The position numbers and the translations under genes are program-made. Source: CATOSP01 sp965204715 (lineage in GTDB: Bacteria > Chloroflexota > Dehalococcoidia > Lucifugimonadales > UBA3495). From it: a DNA stretch of 64,000 nt. Below, in pieces: positions 9,497 to 17,726 of the stretch (positions are counted from its first letter, which is position 1; every line of letters begins with the position of its first letter). Below the pieces are notes generated by a model that was given only the letters and a program-made list of their open reading frames with translations, ran no database searches and was not told where the DNA came from. Location: assembly GCA_965204715.1 (NCBI GenBank), contig OZ242009.1, positions 3,658,001 through 3,722,000 of the forward strand, written 5' to 3'.

Positions 9497-10885
9497 ATGC
9501 CCAACCCGGAAAGAATTGACGACCATCTACTTGCATTGAGGGTGTCCAGGGAACTAGCTCCCGGAGAAGTTGCCGCCCTTGGACCAGGGCTGCCAGCCCT
9601 GGTCCCTGGCGCGGTCTCCTTCCAGACCGGCGTCGTCTTCCTGTCAGAATCGGGTGTGGTAAGTGTCCAGAGACCGGACATCGCCTCTGCACCGGGCGCA
9701 CCTACCGGACCGGGATGGTCGGTCGTCAGCATGGTCGAACTGGCGGCGATGGCCAGGGCCGGGTACGTGGATGCCGCGGTGTTGCAACCAGCCCAGATTG
9801 GCGCGGACGGCGGATTTTGCCACTGGACCAGCGCCGCAACTCCAGGACTGCTCCCCCCCGCGTCGGCGGTTGAACTATCACACGGGGCAGTCCGTGCAAT
9901 CTTCATGTTGCCCCATATTGCAACCGACGGACAGCCCAACATAGTCGAGCGATGTACTCTTCCAATCGACGGAGCGGCGAGTCGAGGAACAATCATCACC
10001 GATATTGGCGTCCTGAGCATTGACGAGTCCGGCCTTACGCTCACCGAGGTAGCTCCAGGCTGGCGGTCAGACGACGTTGGAGACCTCACGGGGGCGCCAA
10101 TTGAAGTTTCAGACAGGTTGACGGTGATGGACTTCAGCCCACCAGAGCCTGGGAGCTTCAGCAAGGTTTACTCCAGCGGGGCCGAAGCCGTCGACGATAT
10201 GCCCGACGGCTCGACCGTTATGATCGACGGTTTCGCCGGGCCCGGCGGGATGCCCCACTACCTGATGGTGGCCCTGCGCGATCATGGAGCGAAAGACCTG
10301 ACGATGGTCAGCAACACCGCCGGAATCGCGCGCATCATTGGCTTCGGCACCCCCCCAGGCTACCAGGCCATTGACCACAGCATCCTGATTGAGAACGGTC
10401 AGATCAGGAAGGCTATAGCTTCATATCCGGTCTCGCCATCCCCGGCGCGCCCCAGCACCTTTGAGCTTGCCTGGCAGCGGGGAGAGGTCGAAATTGAGGT
10501 CGTGCCCCAGGGCACCCTGGCCGAGCGGATTCGCGCCGGGGGCGCCGGAGTCGCCGCCTTCTATACCCCCACCGGCGCGGGCACTCTGCTCACCGAGGGC
10601 AAGGAGACCCGGACCATCAACGGCAGGGAGTATGTGCTGGAACCTGCCCTCCGTGCTGATTACTGCCTCATCCGAGGCTACAAGGCCGACACCCTGGGCA
10701 ACGTGGTGTACAAGGGCACGTCCCGAAACTTCAACGCAGTCATGGCCCCGGCAGCCGGCGTCACCATCATAGAGGTCGATGAAATTGTCGAGCCGGGGGA
10801 ACTGGACCCGGAAGCGATTGTCACCCCCGGAGTATACATCGACCGGGTGGTGCAGCGTCCGCCGGACTTCTCACCCTACGAGTAG
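9497..10885 (+). CDS. Fused CoA-transferase, B-like domain then A domain
   Basis: The 462-residue protein joins two CoA-transferase subunits in the order B-A. Residues about 1-210 resemble subunit B: a catalytic-Glu context SESG near residue 54, NIVERCTLPI and LTEVAPGW near 160-190. They have lost most of the conserved region after ESG. Residues about 220-462 are a complete subunit A (GFAGPGGMPHYL, VPQGTLAERIRAGGAGV, FYTPTGAGTLLTEGKE, EIVEPGELDPEAIVTPG). The order is opposite to the A-B fusion of eukaryotic SCOT. It fits a tandem A-B duplication in which the first B fused to the second A. Whether the B-like half is catalytic is uncertain. Confidence 0.85.
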   Translation: MPNPERIDDHLLALRVSRELAPGEVAALGPGLPALVPGAVSFQTGVVFLSESGVVSVQRPDIASAPGAPTGPGWSVVSMVELAAMARAGYVDAAVLQPAQIGADGGFCHWTSAATPGLLPPASAVELSHGAVRAIFMLPHIATDGQPNIVERCTLPIDGAASRGTIITDIGVLSIDESGLTLTEVAPGWRSDDVGDLTGAPIEVSDRLTVMDFSPPEPGSFSKVYSSGAEAVDDMPDGSTVMIDGFAGPGGMPHYLMVALRDHGAKDLTMVSNTAGIARIIGFGTPPGYQAIDHSILIENGQIRKAIASYPVSPSPARPSTFELAWQRGEVEIEVVPQGTLAERIRAGGAGVAAFYTPTGAGTLLTEGKETRTINGREYVLEPALRADYCLIRGYKADTLGNVVYKGTSRNFNAVMAPAAGVTIIEVDEIVEPGELDPEAIVTPGVYIDRVVQRPPDFSPYE

Positions 10886-10900
10886 AGGAATCTGCTAATA

Positions 10901-11578
10901 ATGCCGGACCTGGAAGATAAACCCCGACTAGACCGTGAGATAATCGCCATGCGCGTGGCCAAGGAACTTCCCCACGGCGGCTACGTCAACCTGGGCATCG
11001 GCATCCCCACGCTGGTATCGGCCTTCCTGGCTCCCGGCCAGGTGGTCTTCTACCACAGCGAGAGCGGTGTGCTCAATTGCGGGCCGTTGGCGGATGAAGG
11101 CGAGGAGGACATCGACCTGATTAACGCCGGCGGCCAATTTCTCCAGCCGGTGCCCGGAATGTCCTACTTCGGGTCTGCCGACGCCTTCGCCATGATCCGC
11201 GGCGGTCACGTGGACGTTACGGTCCTTGGCGCGCACCAAGTCTCGGCCAGGGGCGATCTGGCCAACTGGATGCTTCCCCAAAGGGGCGTGGGCAACGTGG
11301 GCGGCGCGATGGATCTGGCCGCGGGCGCGGACGACGTGATTGTGGCGATGGAGCACACCGACCGCCAGAACAGGCCCAAGATAGTCGAAGAATGCACCCT
11401 GCCACTAACCGGGAAGGGCTGCGTCTCCCTGATCGTCACGGACCTGGCGGTAATGCGCTGCACCCAGGAGGGTCTGGTTTTGGAAGAAGTGGCCCCTGGC
11501 TGGACCGCCGAGGAGGTGCAGGAATTGACCGCGGCCAGGCTAGTTGTGTCCCAGAACCTGCAAGAGTACCAACTCTAG
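10901..11578 (+). CDS. CoA-transferase subunit B (3-oxoacid CoA-transferase family)
   Basis: The 225-residue protein is a well-conserved beta subunit. It has VNLGIGIPTLVSAFL near residue 30, the catalytic glutamate in HSESGVLNCGP near 52, GGHVDVTVLGAHQVSARGDLANW near 105, and the C-terminal VLEEVAPGWTAEEV. The catalytic Glu forms the glutamyl-CoA thioester intermediate. It lies 15 nt after the fused gene with GAGGAA upstream. It probably forms the active enzyme with the A domain of the fusion, or with the separate A subunit. Confidence 0.93.
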   Translation: MPDLEDKPRLDREIIAMRVAKELPHGGYVNLGIGIPTLVSAFLAPGQVVFYHSESGVLNCGPLADEGEEDIDLINAGGQFLQPVPGMSYFGSADAFAMIRGGHVDVTVLGAHQVSARGDLANWMLPQRGVGNVGGAMDLAAGADDVIVAMEHTDRQNRPKIVEECTLPLTGKGCVSLIVTDLAVMRCTQEGLVLEEVAPGWTAEEVQELTAARLVVSQNLQEYQL

Positions 11579-11704
11579 CTTGAGTAGGACTGGCCCGCAC
11601 CATTATTTGGACACCATCTAAATTCACAGCCAGTTTCATGCTGGTAGTCTATCTGCCTCATCAGATTTAGACCAGTCTGAACAGTTACGGAAGATTGATG
11701 CGCG

Positions 11705-11733
11705 TTGACTTCCCCATTTGCGGGTGTTAAGCT
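11705..11733 (+). promoter_or_regulatory. Candidate promoter of the thi operon
   Basis: TTGACT (11705-11710) is followed after 17 nt by TAAGCT (11728-11733), a weak -10. It lies just upstream of the TPP riboswitch. Nothing else is recognisable between the end of the CoA-transferase gene at 11578 and this site. Confidence 0.35.
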
Positions 11734-11757
11734 ACCGCAAACGCACATACCAGTATT

Positions 11758-11862
11758 GCTTTCGGGAGCTTGGGCAAGCCAGGCTGAGAGGGTGGCCGAA
11801 GATCGTCGCCGACCGTCCGTACCTGATCCGGGTAATGCCGGTGTAGGGAAGACGTAAAGGCT
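11758..11862 (+). ncRNA. TPP riboswitch (THI element)
   Basis: The conserved cores of the thiamine pyrophosphate aptamer are present: GGCTGAGAGGGTGG with CTGAGA at 11784-11789, and ACCTGATCCGGGTAATGCCG from 11821, followed by GTAGGGAA. GCTTT at the 5' end can pair with AAAGGC at about 11857-11862 to close P1. It controls thiG-thiE-thiS in response to thiamine pyrophosphate. The exact ends of the aptamer are estimated. Confidence 0.95.
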
Positions 11863-11868
11863 AATCCC

Positions 11869-11901
11869 AGACCGCCATGCTCGACCGTTGGCGGTCTATT
11901 T
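11869..11901 (+). terminator. Riboswitch expression-platform hairpin
   Basis: AGACCGCCA (11869-11877) pairs perfectly with TGGCGGTCT (11889-11897), followed by ATTTGT. It begins 6 nt after the aptamer and 35 nt before thiG ends the leader. It is the likely ligand-dependent terminator, although its U-tract is weak. Confidence 0.65.
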
Positions 11902-11931
11902 GTATTCACCTCGAATTGGAGACGTAGGACA

Positions 11932-12723
11932 ATGGCAGACGACCTGGTAATCGCTGGAAGAACATTCAAGTCGCGTCTCATCCTGGGCACGGGCAGATAC
12001 CGGACTATGGAAGAGATGGTCGAGGCCGTCGAAGCCTCCGGCGTGGAGATGATCACCGTCGCCATCCGCAGGCTCGACCTGGACGACCCCACCAAGAAGA
12101 CGCTGCTGGACTATATCGACTGGAACAAGTACCAGATACTCCCCAACACCGCCGGTTGCGCCACTGTCGAAGAGGCCCTCTTCGTGGCGCGTCTGGGCCG
12201 GGAAGTGGGCCAGACCGACCTGGTAAAACTTGAGGTGATCCCCGACCCCAAGTACCTGTTCCCCGACGGCGGGGCCACCCTGGAGGCCGCCCGGCGACTG
12301 GTCGAAGAGGGTTTCGCGGTCTTGCCATACATCCACGCCGACCCCGTGCTGGCCAAGAAACTGGAAGAGGCCGGCTGCGCCACCGTGATGCCCCTGGGGT
12401 CTGCCATCGGTTCCGGGCAGGGCATCCACACCACCGAAGAGGTCAGGATGATCATCGAGCAGGCCAACATACCTGTAGTCGTGGACGCCGGCCTGGCAGT
12501 CCCGTCGGACGCATCCCAGGCCCTGGAAATGGGCGCAGACGCCGTGCTGGTCAACACCGCCATCGCCCAGGCTGACAACCCCGGCATGATGGCCGAGGCG
12601 TTCAAGCAGGGAGTCGAGGCAGGAAGGAAGGCGTACCTTGCGGGCAGAATCGGGGTGCGGCCCTACGCTGCCGCCAGCAGCCCCACCACAGATGTTCCCC
12701 AGCCTGTCCCAACCGGAAACTAG
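11932..12723 (+). CDS. thiG: Thiazole synthase ThiG
   Basis: ThiG builds the thiazole phosphate moiety of thiamine from 1-deoxyxylulose 5-phosphate, dehydroglycine and ThiS thiocarboxylate. The 263-residue TIM-barrel protein has RLILGTGRYRTMEEM at the N-terminus, the Schiff-base lysine region DLVKLEVIPDPKYLFPD near residue 97, MPLGSAIGSGQGI near 155 and VVDAGLAVPSDASQALEMG near 183. It is the first gene after the TPP riboswitch, and thiE follows after 6 nt. Confidence 0.97.
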   Translation: MADDLVIAGRTFKSRLILGTGRYRTMEEMVEAVEASGVEMITVAIRRLDLDDPTKKTLLDYIDWNKYQILPNTAGCATVEEALFVARLGREVGQTDLVKLEVIPDPKYLFPDGGATLEAARRLVEEGFAVLPYIHADPVLAKKLEEAGCATVMPLGSAIGSGQGIHTTEEVRMIIEQANIPVVVDAGLAVPSDASQALEMGADAVLVNTAIAQADNPGMMAEAFKQGVEAGRKAYLAGRIGVRPYAAASSPTTDVPQPVPTGN

Positions 12724-12729
12724 GCAGTC

Positions 12730-13407
12730 ATGCCCATTGCCTTGCCTCAACCCCTGCTCTGCCTGGTGACCGACCGCACTCTGGGCGATGAGGGGGAGAT
12801 GGTGGACCGTATCGCCGCCGCCGTTGCCGGGGGCGTGGACATGGTCCAGTTGCGGGAGAAGGAGTTGCCAGGCGGTCGCCTGTTGGAGTTGGCCAACGAG
12901 ATTAGCGATGCCACCGATGGCCAGTCCTTGTTGATGATTAACGAGCGGGTCGACGTGGCCCTGGCTGCCGGGGCCGCGGGTGTTCAGTTGGGGGAAGAAG
13001 GACTGCCCGTATCCACTGCCAAGCAGATTCTAGGGCCGGGCCGGGTGGTTGGACGCTCCGTTCATTCCGTAGAGGGGGCGGTGGAGGCTGCCAGCCACGG
13101 GGCCGACCTGCTGGTAGTGGGAACCATGTACGAGACCCGTTCCCATCCGGGCGCGGCCGCTATCGGGCCGGGCCTGGTGCGGGAGATTGCCAATAGGTGC
13201 AACGCACCCATGATCGGCATCGGAGGCATCACTACCGGCAACCTGGGGGATGTCCTGCAGGCGGGCGCGTGCGGGGTTGCCGTCATCAGCAGCATCCTGG
13301 CCGCAGATGACCCGGAGCGGGCGGCCAGGGAGTTGAAACAGGCCATGTTGTCAGAGTGGGAACGCGGGCGTTTCGCCCGTCAACGCCCCGGTGAAAGGAT
13401 AACTTAG
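12730..13407 (+). CDS. thiE: Thiamine-phosphate synthase ThiE
   Basis: ThiE couples HMP pyrophosphate with thiazole phosphate to give thiamine phosphate. The 225-residue barrel has LVTDRTLG, MVQLREKELPGG (pyrophosphate binding) near residue 37, LMINERVDVALAAGAAGVQLG near 75, GRSVHSVEGAVEAASHGADLLVVG near 102 and IGIGGITTGN near 160. It lies 6 nt after thiG and 18 nt before thiS. A C-terminal extension of about 15 residues (GRFARQRPGERIT) is unusual. Confidence 0.96.
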   Translation: MPIALPQPLLCLVTDRTLGDEGEMVDRIAAAVAGGVDMVQLREKELPGGRLLELANEISDATDGQSLLMINERVDVALAAGAAGVQLGEEGLPVSTAKQILGPGRVVGRSVHSVEGAVEAASHGADLLVVGTMYETRSHPGAAAIGPGLVREIANRCNAPMIGIGGITTGNLGDVLQAGACGVAVISSILAADDPERAARELKQAMLSEWERGRFARQRPGERIT

Positions 13408-13425
13408 AGGAGGCTCCCGAGCGGG

Positions 13426-13629
13426 ATGATTAACTTGACGGTGAATGGCAAGCCGCGGGAATTGGAACAGACCGTTGACCTGGCGAGCTTCCTGGATGAT
13501 TTGGGGGTTAACCTCCAGCATGTGGCCGTCGGCTACAACGGGGAAGTCATCCCTAAGCAAGAATACCGCAGGGTGAAACTGGACGAGGGCGACGTGCTGG
13601 AAATCGTCCGTCCCGTGGGCGGCGGGTAG
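13426..13629 (+). CDS. thiS: Sulfur carrier protein ThiS
   Basis: ThiS is a ubiquitin-like carrier that delivers sulfur as a C-terminal thiocarboxylate to ThiG. The 67-residue product starts MINLTVNGKP, contains VAVGYNGEVIP and ends in VGGG, giving the essential C-terminal glycines. GAGGAGG precedes the ATG. Its activating adenylyltransferase (ThiF/MoeB) is not in the window. Confidence 0.93.
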   Translation: MINLTVNGKPRELEQTVDLASFLDDLGVNLQHVAVGYNGEVIPKQEYRRVKLDEGDVLEIVRPVGGG

Positions 13630-13702
13630 AACGGTCTATCCCCGAGTTTGCGAGGAAAACATACCCCTCATCCAGTCCACGATCCGGGTCGCGGAGCGCA
13701 GT

Positions 13703-13957
13703 TTGCCGGAACAGCCTGAGTTGGACATTGACACCTTGGACCGGCTCATGGTGGAGGTCGTCCGGGGTCACCCGGAGCAGGTTGTTGGGTGGATGGCCGG
13801 CAAGCCGGGCGCTTGGGGATTCCTCGCCGGGCAGGGCGTGTTGGCCTGCCGCAAGTCGCTCGGCCGCTCCTTGACCGACCTGGAACGCCGGCAAGTGTGG
13901 AACAGGCTCTGGTGGCTCCTTGAGCGGCTCAAGGAGCGGATGGCCCGGCGAGAGTGA
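13703..13957 (+). CDS. Small protein, possibly GatB/YqeY-like helical domain
   Basis: The 84-residue product is helical and basic at its end (LLERLKERMARRE). The segment HPEQVVGWMAGKPGAWGFLAGQGV resembles the C-terminal GatB/YqeY domain that contacts tRNA, but this match is by eye and may be wrong. The TTG start at 13703 has GGAG 6 nt upstream. The frame stays open for over 70 nt upstream without a usable start codon. It follows thiS by 73 nt on the same strand. No function can be assigned. Confidence 0.5.
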   Translation: MPEQPELDIDTLDRLMVEVVRGHPEQVVGWMAGKPGAWGFLAGQGVLACRKSLGRSLTDLERRQVWNRLWWLLERLKERMARRE

Positions 13958-13991
13958 ACCCGAAAGGGCGGGCCACCCGGCGACAGCCGCT

Positions 13992-14984
13992 TTAACGACT
14001 GAGCGGTCCCCGCAGTTGCGGCGACTCCAAGACCTCCGGGTTGATCACCCTTATCGGCTCCCCGGCGGCAAACGCCCGGATATCCTCCACGACACCAGCA
14101 TAGAAAGCCCTGTAAGATTCCTCGGTGACGTAGCCAAGATGGGGCGTAATCAGCGTGTTGGGCTGCGCCAAGAGCGGGTGGTACTTCGGCAGCGGCTCAA
14201 CGTCCATCACGTCCAGCCCTGCCCCCGCGATTGCGCCGCGCTCCAGGACGTCAATCAACGCGCTCTCGTCCACGATGGGGCCTCGGGAGATGTTGATGAA
14301 GTAGGCGGTCGGTTTCATCAGCGCCAGTTCACGCGCCCCCACCAGTCCACGGGTGCGGTCGCTCAGCCGCACGTGAATGGAAACGAAGTCGGAATCGCGG
14401 AACAGCGTGTCTTTGTCCACCAGCGTCGCCTTGCACTCGGCGGCTCGTTCCGCAGTCAGGTTCTGGCTCCAGGCGATGAGGTTCATGTCAAAGGCGTTCC
14501 CGACCAGCGCCACCAGTGAACCGATGTGTCCCAGCCCCAGGAGGCCCAGGGTCTTGCCCTTGAGTCCCACGCCGACAGTGGTCCCCCAACTGCCGTCGCG
14601 AGTACGCTGGTCCTCCAAATGGATTTGACGCGCCAGCCCGATAATCAGGCCCCAGGTAAGCTCGGTCGGACCTTCCCCGGACCCGGGCGCGCCGCTTACC
14701 ACGATGCCCATCTCCGTGGCCGCGGCCATATCGAAAGAGGCGTTGCCGCCTCCCGTCGTAATCAGGTGCCTCAGATTGGGGAGCCGTTCCAGCAATGAAC
14801 GGGGGAATGGCGTCCGCTCCCGCATCCCCATAACCACGTCGAAGTCTCCCAGCCGCTCCGCCAGCGCGTCCTCCTCGGCCAGGTGGTCCCGGAAGAACTC
14901 CACTTCCGTCCCTGCCGGAAGCGAGTTCCAGTCAGCCATGTCGGAAGCAACACCCTGGTAGTCATCGAGTATGGCAACCTTCAC
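13992..14984 (-). CDS. D-2-hydroxyacid dehydrogenase family protein
   Basis: The 330-residue protein has the NAD-binding motif LGLLGLGHIGS near residue 147 and the Arg-Glu-His catalytic set of the D-isomer hydroxyacid dehydrogenases: Arg in NISRGPIVDE, Glu in MDVEPLP and His in ITPHLGYVTEES near 287. It should reduce a 2-oxo acid or oxidise a D-2-hydroxy acid with NAD(P). The gene follows a luciferase-like monooxygenase by 45 nt on the same strand, which suggests a shared catabolic operon. The substrate is unknown; it is unlikely to be SerA because no ACT domain is present. Confidence 0.9.
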   Translation of the reverse strand: MKVAILDDYQGVASDMADWNSLPAGTEVEFFRDHLAEEDALAERLGDFDVVMGMRERTPFPRSLLERLPNLRHLITTGGGNASFDMAAATEMGIVVSGAPGSGEGPTELTWGLIIGLARQIHLEDQRTRDGSWGTTVGVGLKGKTLGLLGLGHIGSLVALVGNAFDMNLIAWSQNLTAERAAECKATLVDKDTLFRDSDFVSIHVRLSDRTRGLVGARELALMKPTAYFINISRGPIVDESALIDVLERGAIAGAGLDVMDVEPLPKYHPLLAQPNTLITPHLGYVTEESYRAFYAGVVEDIRAFAAGEPIRVINPEVLESPQLRGPLSR

Positions 14985-15029
14985 CCTGGTCAGACCTCCA
15001 TCCTTGCTTGGGTTTCCTGCTTGCTTTGC

Positions 15030-16082
15030 CTACTTGAACGCCGGCATTACTTCTTCGGTTAGAAGCCGCAGGCTGCGCATTACCGCTTCCTTGGGGAGCA
15101 GCCCTCCGGGGTTCAGCTCTGCGGTGAACCCGGTCAGCCCCAGGGTCTCAATGTAGCGACCCAGTTTGTCGGTCACCGCTTCCGGGGTGCCGAAAATCAC
15201 CTTGGTCTCCAGGATCTCCTCGTAGCTCATGGTGGCCAACCGCTGAATGCTCGCCCGTCTCCTGGGAGTGCTCGCTGTGTTCGCCCCGGCTTCTTCACCC
15301 CCGAATTGACGCCGGAAGCGGGCGAAATATGCTTCGATAGTCTCCCGGGGTTCCACCCTTGCGTCCTCTTCGTTAGGTGAGATGTACATCGGCACCCGCA
15401 CTGATATGTCGCCCGCATCGCCGGGGTGTCCGGCATCCCGCCATGCCTTCCGGTAGTCTTTCAGGTTGGTCTCCAGGTCATCCCTGTCCATGCCCCGCAT
15501 TGACAGGAAGATGGGGAAACCCAACCGGCCCACGCGCTCGAAGCTCTCCTCGGATGTAGAAGCCAGGCGTATGGGCGGGTGGGGCTTCTGGTAGGGAGAC
15601 GGCGACAGCACAGCTCCTTCAATTTGGTTGAACTGGCCGTGGTAGGAGAAGGGCTCTCCTTTCCATGCCTCCAGGATGATGTCCAGAGCTTCCTGGAACC
15701 GGGCCGGACTTTCCTCATAGGGGATCCCCATGATCTCGTAGGCCCGTTGATTTCCGCTCCGTCCGACGCCGAACTCGAACCGGCCCTGGCTGATCTGGTC
15801 CACTGTGGCTGACTCCTCCGCGATCCGCAGCGGGCTTATCAGGGGCAACACCTGCACAGCCATACCAACACGCAGCCTCTTGGTGCGCGCCGCGATTGAC
15901 CCTGCTACTACGATGGGGGCAGACAGCACTGACCGGTTTGGATTGAAGTGAGACTCGCCCAGCCAGACCGTGTCCAGACCCGCCGCGTCGGCCATGTCCG
16001 CCAACTCGAAGGCTTCCTGAAACACCTCGTTCTGGGTAAGCCCTCTGGTGCTGTAAAAGTCCATGAAAATCCCGAAGTCCAT
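15030..16082 (-). CDS. LLM-class flavin-dependent oxidoreductase (luciferase-like)
   Basis: The 350-residue protein is a bacterial luciferase-like TIM barrel that uses reduced FMN or F420. It has FGIFMDFYSTRG at the N-terminus, DTVWLGESHFNP near residue 38, RLRVGMAVQVLPLISPLRIAEESATVDQISQGRFEFGVGRSG near 67-110 and SPSPYQKPHPPI near 165. The start at 16082 was chosen because GGGGAGGG lies 5 nt upstream and the fold begins there; an upstream start would add 30 unrelated residues. It precedes the hydroxyacid dehydrogenase. Substrates of this family include alkanes, sulfonates and cyclic ketones, so none is assigned. Confidence 0.92.
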   Translation of the reverse strand: MDFGIFMDFYSTRGLTQNEVFQEAFELADMADAAGLDTVWLGESHFNPNRSVLSAPIVVAGSIAARTKRLRVGMAVQVLPLISPLRIAEESATVDQISQGRFEFGVGRSGNQRAYEIMGIPYEESPARFQEALDIILEAWKGEPFSYHGQFNQIEGAVLSPSPYQKPHPPIRLASTSEESFERVGRLGFPIFLSMRGMDRDDLETNLKDYRKAWRDAGHPGDAGDISVRVPMYISPNEEDARVEPRETIEAYFARFRRQFGGEEAGANTASTPRRRASIQRLATMSYEEILETKVIFGTPEAVTDKLGRYIETLGLTGFTAELNPGGLLPKEAVMRSLRLLTEEVMPAFK

Positions 16083-16266
16083 ATTACCCTCCCCTGAAGC
16101 TAAGGATGATGGGGCCACGGGCCGCCTGGTCAAGTCACGGCCACAGCCCGGCCCTACACTTCCCTCATTCAACTCTCCGACCGAAATGAGCGCTGGTTGA
16201 CGCTACGCGGGAAGTAAACCATAGGGCCGCATGAGGGTCAAGGAACGCATGGATCCGGCACTATGC

Positions 16267-16295
16267 TTGACCAGTAGTGCCTGCCAGTCTACCCT
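16267..16295 (+). promoter_or_regulatory. Candidate promoter of the hydroxyglutarate oxidase gene
   Basis: TTGACC (16267-16272) is followed after 17 nt by TACCCT (16290-16295), giving a leader of about 50 nt. A second candidate lies at 16197-16225 (TTGACG, 17 nt, CATAGG). The rest of the 270-bp divergent gap shows nothing recognisable. Confidence 0.35.
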
Positions 16296-16352
16296 AGTCC
16301 AGTGGCCCGCGTTTCCCCGCAAGGGCATGGGAAGGCCGGAGGGAGTATACCT

Positions 16353-17573
16353 ATGGACTCCACAGAATACGATGTAGTGATCATCGGCGGCGGGATCATC
16401 GGTCTCTCAACCGCCATGCAGCTTTTGCAGGACAAATTTCCAAGCTGGAAGATCGCCGTAGTCGAGAAGGACGAGGAGTTGGCCACTCATCAGACCGGCC
16501 ACAACAGCGGCGTTATCCACTCTGGCATCTACTACCGCCCCGATTCCCACAAGGCACAGTTTTGTGTCGCCGGGAAGCAACGGTTATTGCAATTCTGCGA
16601 CGAGAACGAGATCGAGTACGAAAAGTGCGGCAAGGTGATCGTCGCCACCGACGAGTCGGAACTGGGCAGGCTGGACGACCTGTACGAGCGGGGTATTGCC
16701 AATGGAGTCGATGGACTGGAGAGAATCGGTCCTGAGCGCCTCAAGGAGATTGAACCTCACGTCTCCGGGGTGGCCGCGTTATGGTCTCCCACTACGGGCA
16801 TCATCGATTACCGGAAGGTTGCGATGGCCTACGCGATGCACTTTCAGCAGGCCGGAGGCGACATCTTCACCGGAGCGCCGGTCACGCGCATAACCAAGTC
16901 ATACGGAGAGTTGGTGCTTGAAACCGACCGCGGCACCCTTCGCACCAAGCACGTGATTAACTGCGCCGGTCTCTACGCCGACCACATCGCCACCATGACG
17001 GGCGAACAAATTGACGTGCGAATTATCCCTTTCCGCGGAGAGTATTACACTCTCAGGACTGAAAGCCATCACCTGGTCTCCGGGCTGATCTACCCTGTGC
17101 CAGACCCCAGGTTCCCCTTCCTGGGTGTCCACTACACCAGGAATATCAAGGGGTACGTTGAGGCAGGGCCCAATGCCGTACTGGCGTTCAGCCGGGAAGG
17201 TTACCGCAAGTCGGACGTGGACCTATCAGAGTCCTGGGCCACCATGAGCTACGGCGGCTTCTGGAAAATGACCAGGAAACACTGGAAGACCGGCATGTCC
17301 GAAATGAACCGTTCCTACCGGAAGTCTGTCTTCGTGAATGACCTGCAAAAGCTGATACCGGAAATCACAGCCGATGACCTCGCGTCGGGAGGCTCGGGCG
17401 TCCGTGCCCAGGCAGTGGACACCAGGGGATTCATACTGGACGACTTCAGAATCATCCGCGGACGTGAGGCCGTGCATGTGCTCAATGCCCCTTCTCCCGG
17501 GGCCACGTCATCCCTAGCCATCGGCGAACACATAGCCGGGCTGGCCGCCGAGTCCTTCGGCGAAGGCGGTTAA
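16353..17573 (+). CDS. lhgO: L-2-hydroxyglutarate oxidase family FAD enzyme
   Basis: LhgO oxidises L-2-hydroxyglutarate to 2-oxoglutarate using FAD. The 406-residue protein starts with a dinucleotide-binding strand DVVIIGGGIIGLSTAMQLL, then VVEKDEELATHQTGHNSGVIHSGIYY, the LhgO/glycerol-3-phosphate oxidase signature. It also has PTTGIIDYRKVAMAYA near 165, PFRGEYY near 227 and a C-terminal GPGATSSLAIGEHIA-like segment. ATG 16353 is preceded by GGAGGGAG at an 8 nt spacing. It is alone on its strand, divergent from the monooxygenase gene. Assignment to LhgO rather than a related D-amino acid oxidase-like enzyme is fairly strong. Confidence 0.88.
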   Translation: MDSTEYDVVIIGGGIIGLSTAMQLLQDKFPSWKIAVVEKDEELATHQTGHNSGVIHSGIYYRPDSHKAQFCVAGKQRLLQFCDENEIEYEKCGKVIVATDESELGRLDDLYERGIANGVDGLERIGPERLKEIEPHVSGVAALWSPTTGIIDYRKVAMAYAMHFQQAGGDIFTGAPVTRITKSYGELVLETDRGTLRTKHVINCAGLYADHIATMTGEQIDVRIIPFRGEYYTLRTESHHLVSGLIYPVPDPRFPFLGVHYTRNIKGYVEAGPNAVLAFSREGYRKSDVDLSESWATMSYGGFWKMTRKHWKTGMSEMNRSYRKSVFVNDLQKLIPEITADDLASGGSGVRAQAVDTRGFILDDFRIIRGREAVHVLNAPSPGATSSLAIGEHIAGLAAESFGEGG

Positions 17574-17666
17574 GCCATCCCTGACGAGCTCCCACCTTCC
17601 GAAACTGGACTTTAATACATCCATCCCAGCAACCGGTAAAGTCCACGTGAGCCGTTCTCATATTTA

Positions 17667-17695
17667 TTGCCGGAATGTTACACGCTGAGTATAAT
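17667..17695 (+). promoter_or_regulatory. Promoter of the maoC-plsX-fabG block
   Basis: TTGCCG (17667-17672) and a perfect TATAAT (17690-17695) are separated by 17 nt. Transcription would start near 17702. The TTG of the -35 box could be mistaken for a start codon of the downstream gene. Confidence 0.65.
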
Positions 17696-17726
17696 TCAGG
17701 GTCAGCGGTGTACTACGGGGGCTGGA

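Noticed and set aside
13920..14519. Plus-strand frame after the small protein at 13703
   Set aside because: It is antisense to the hydroxyacid dehydrogenase, which has full motifs on the other strand.
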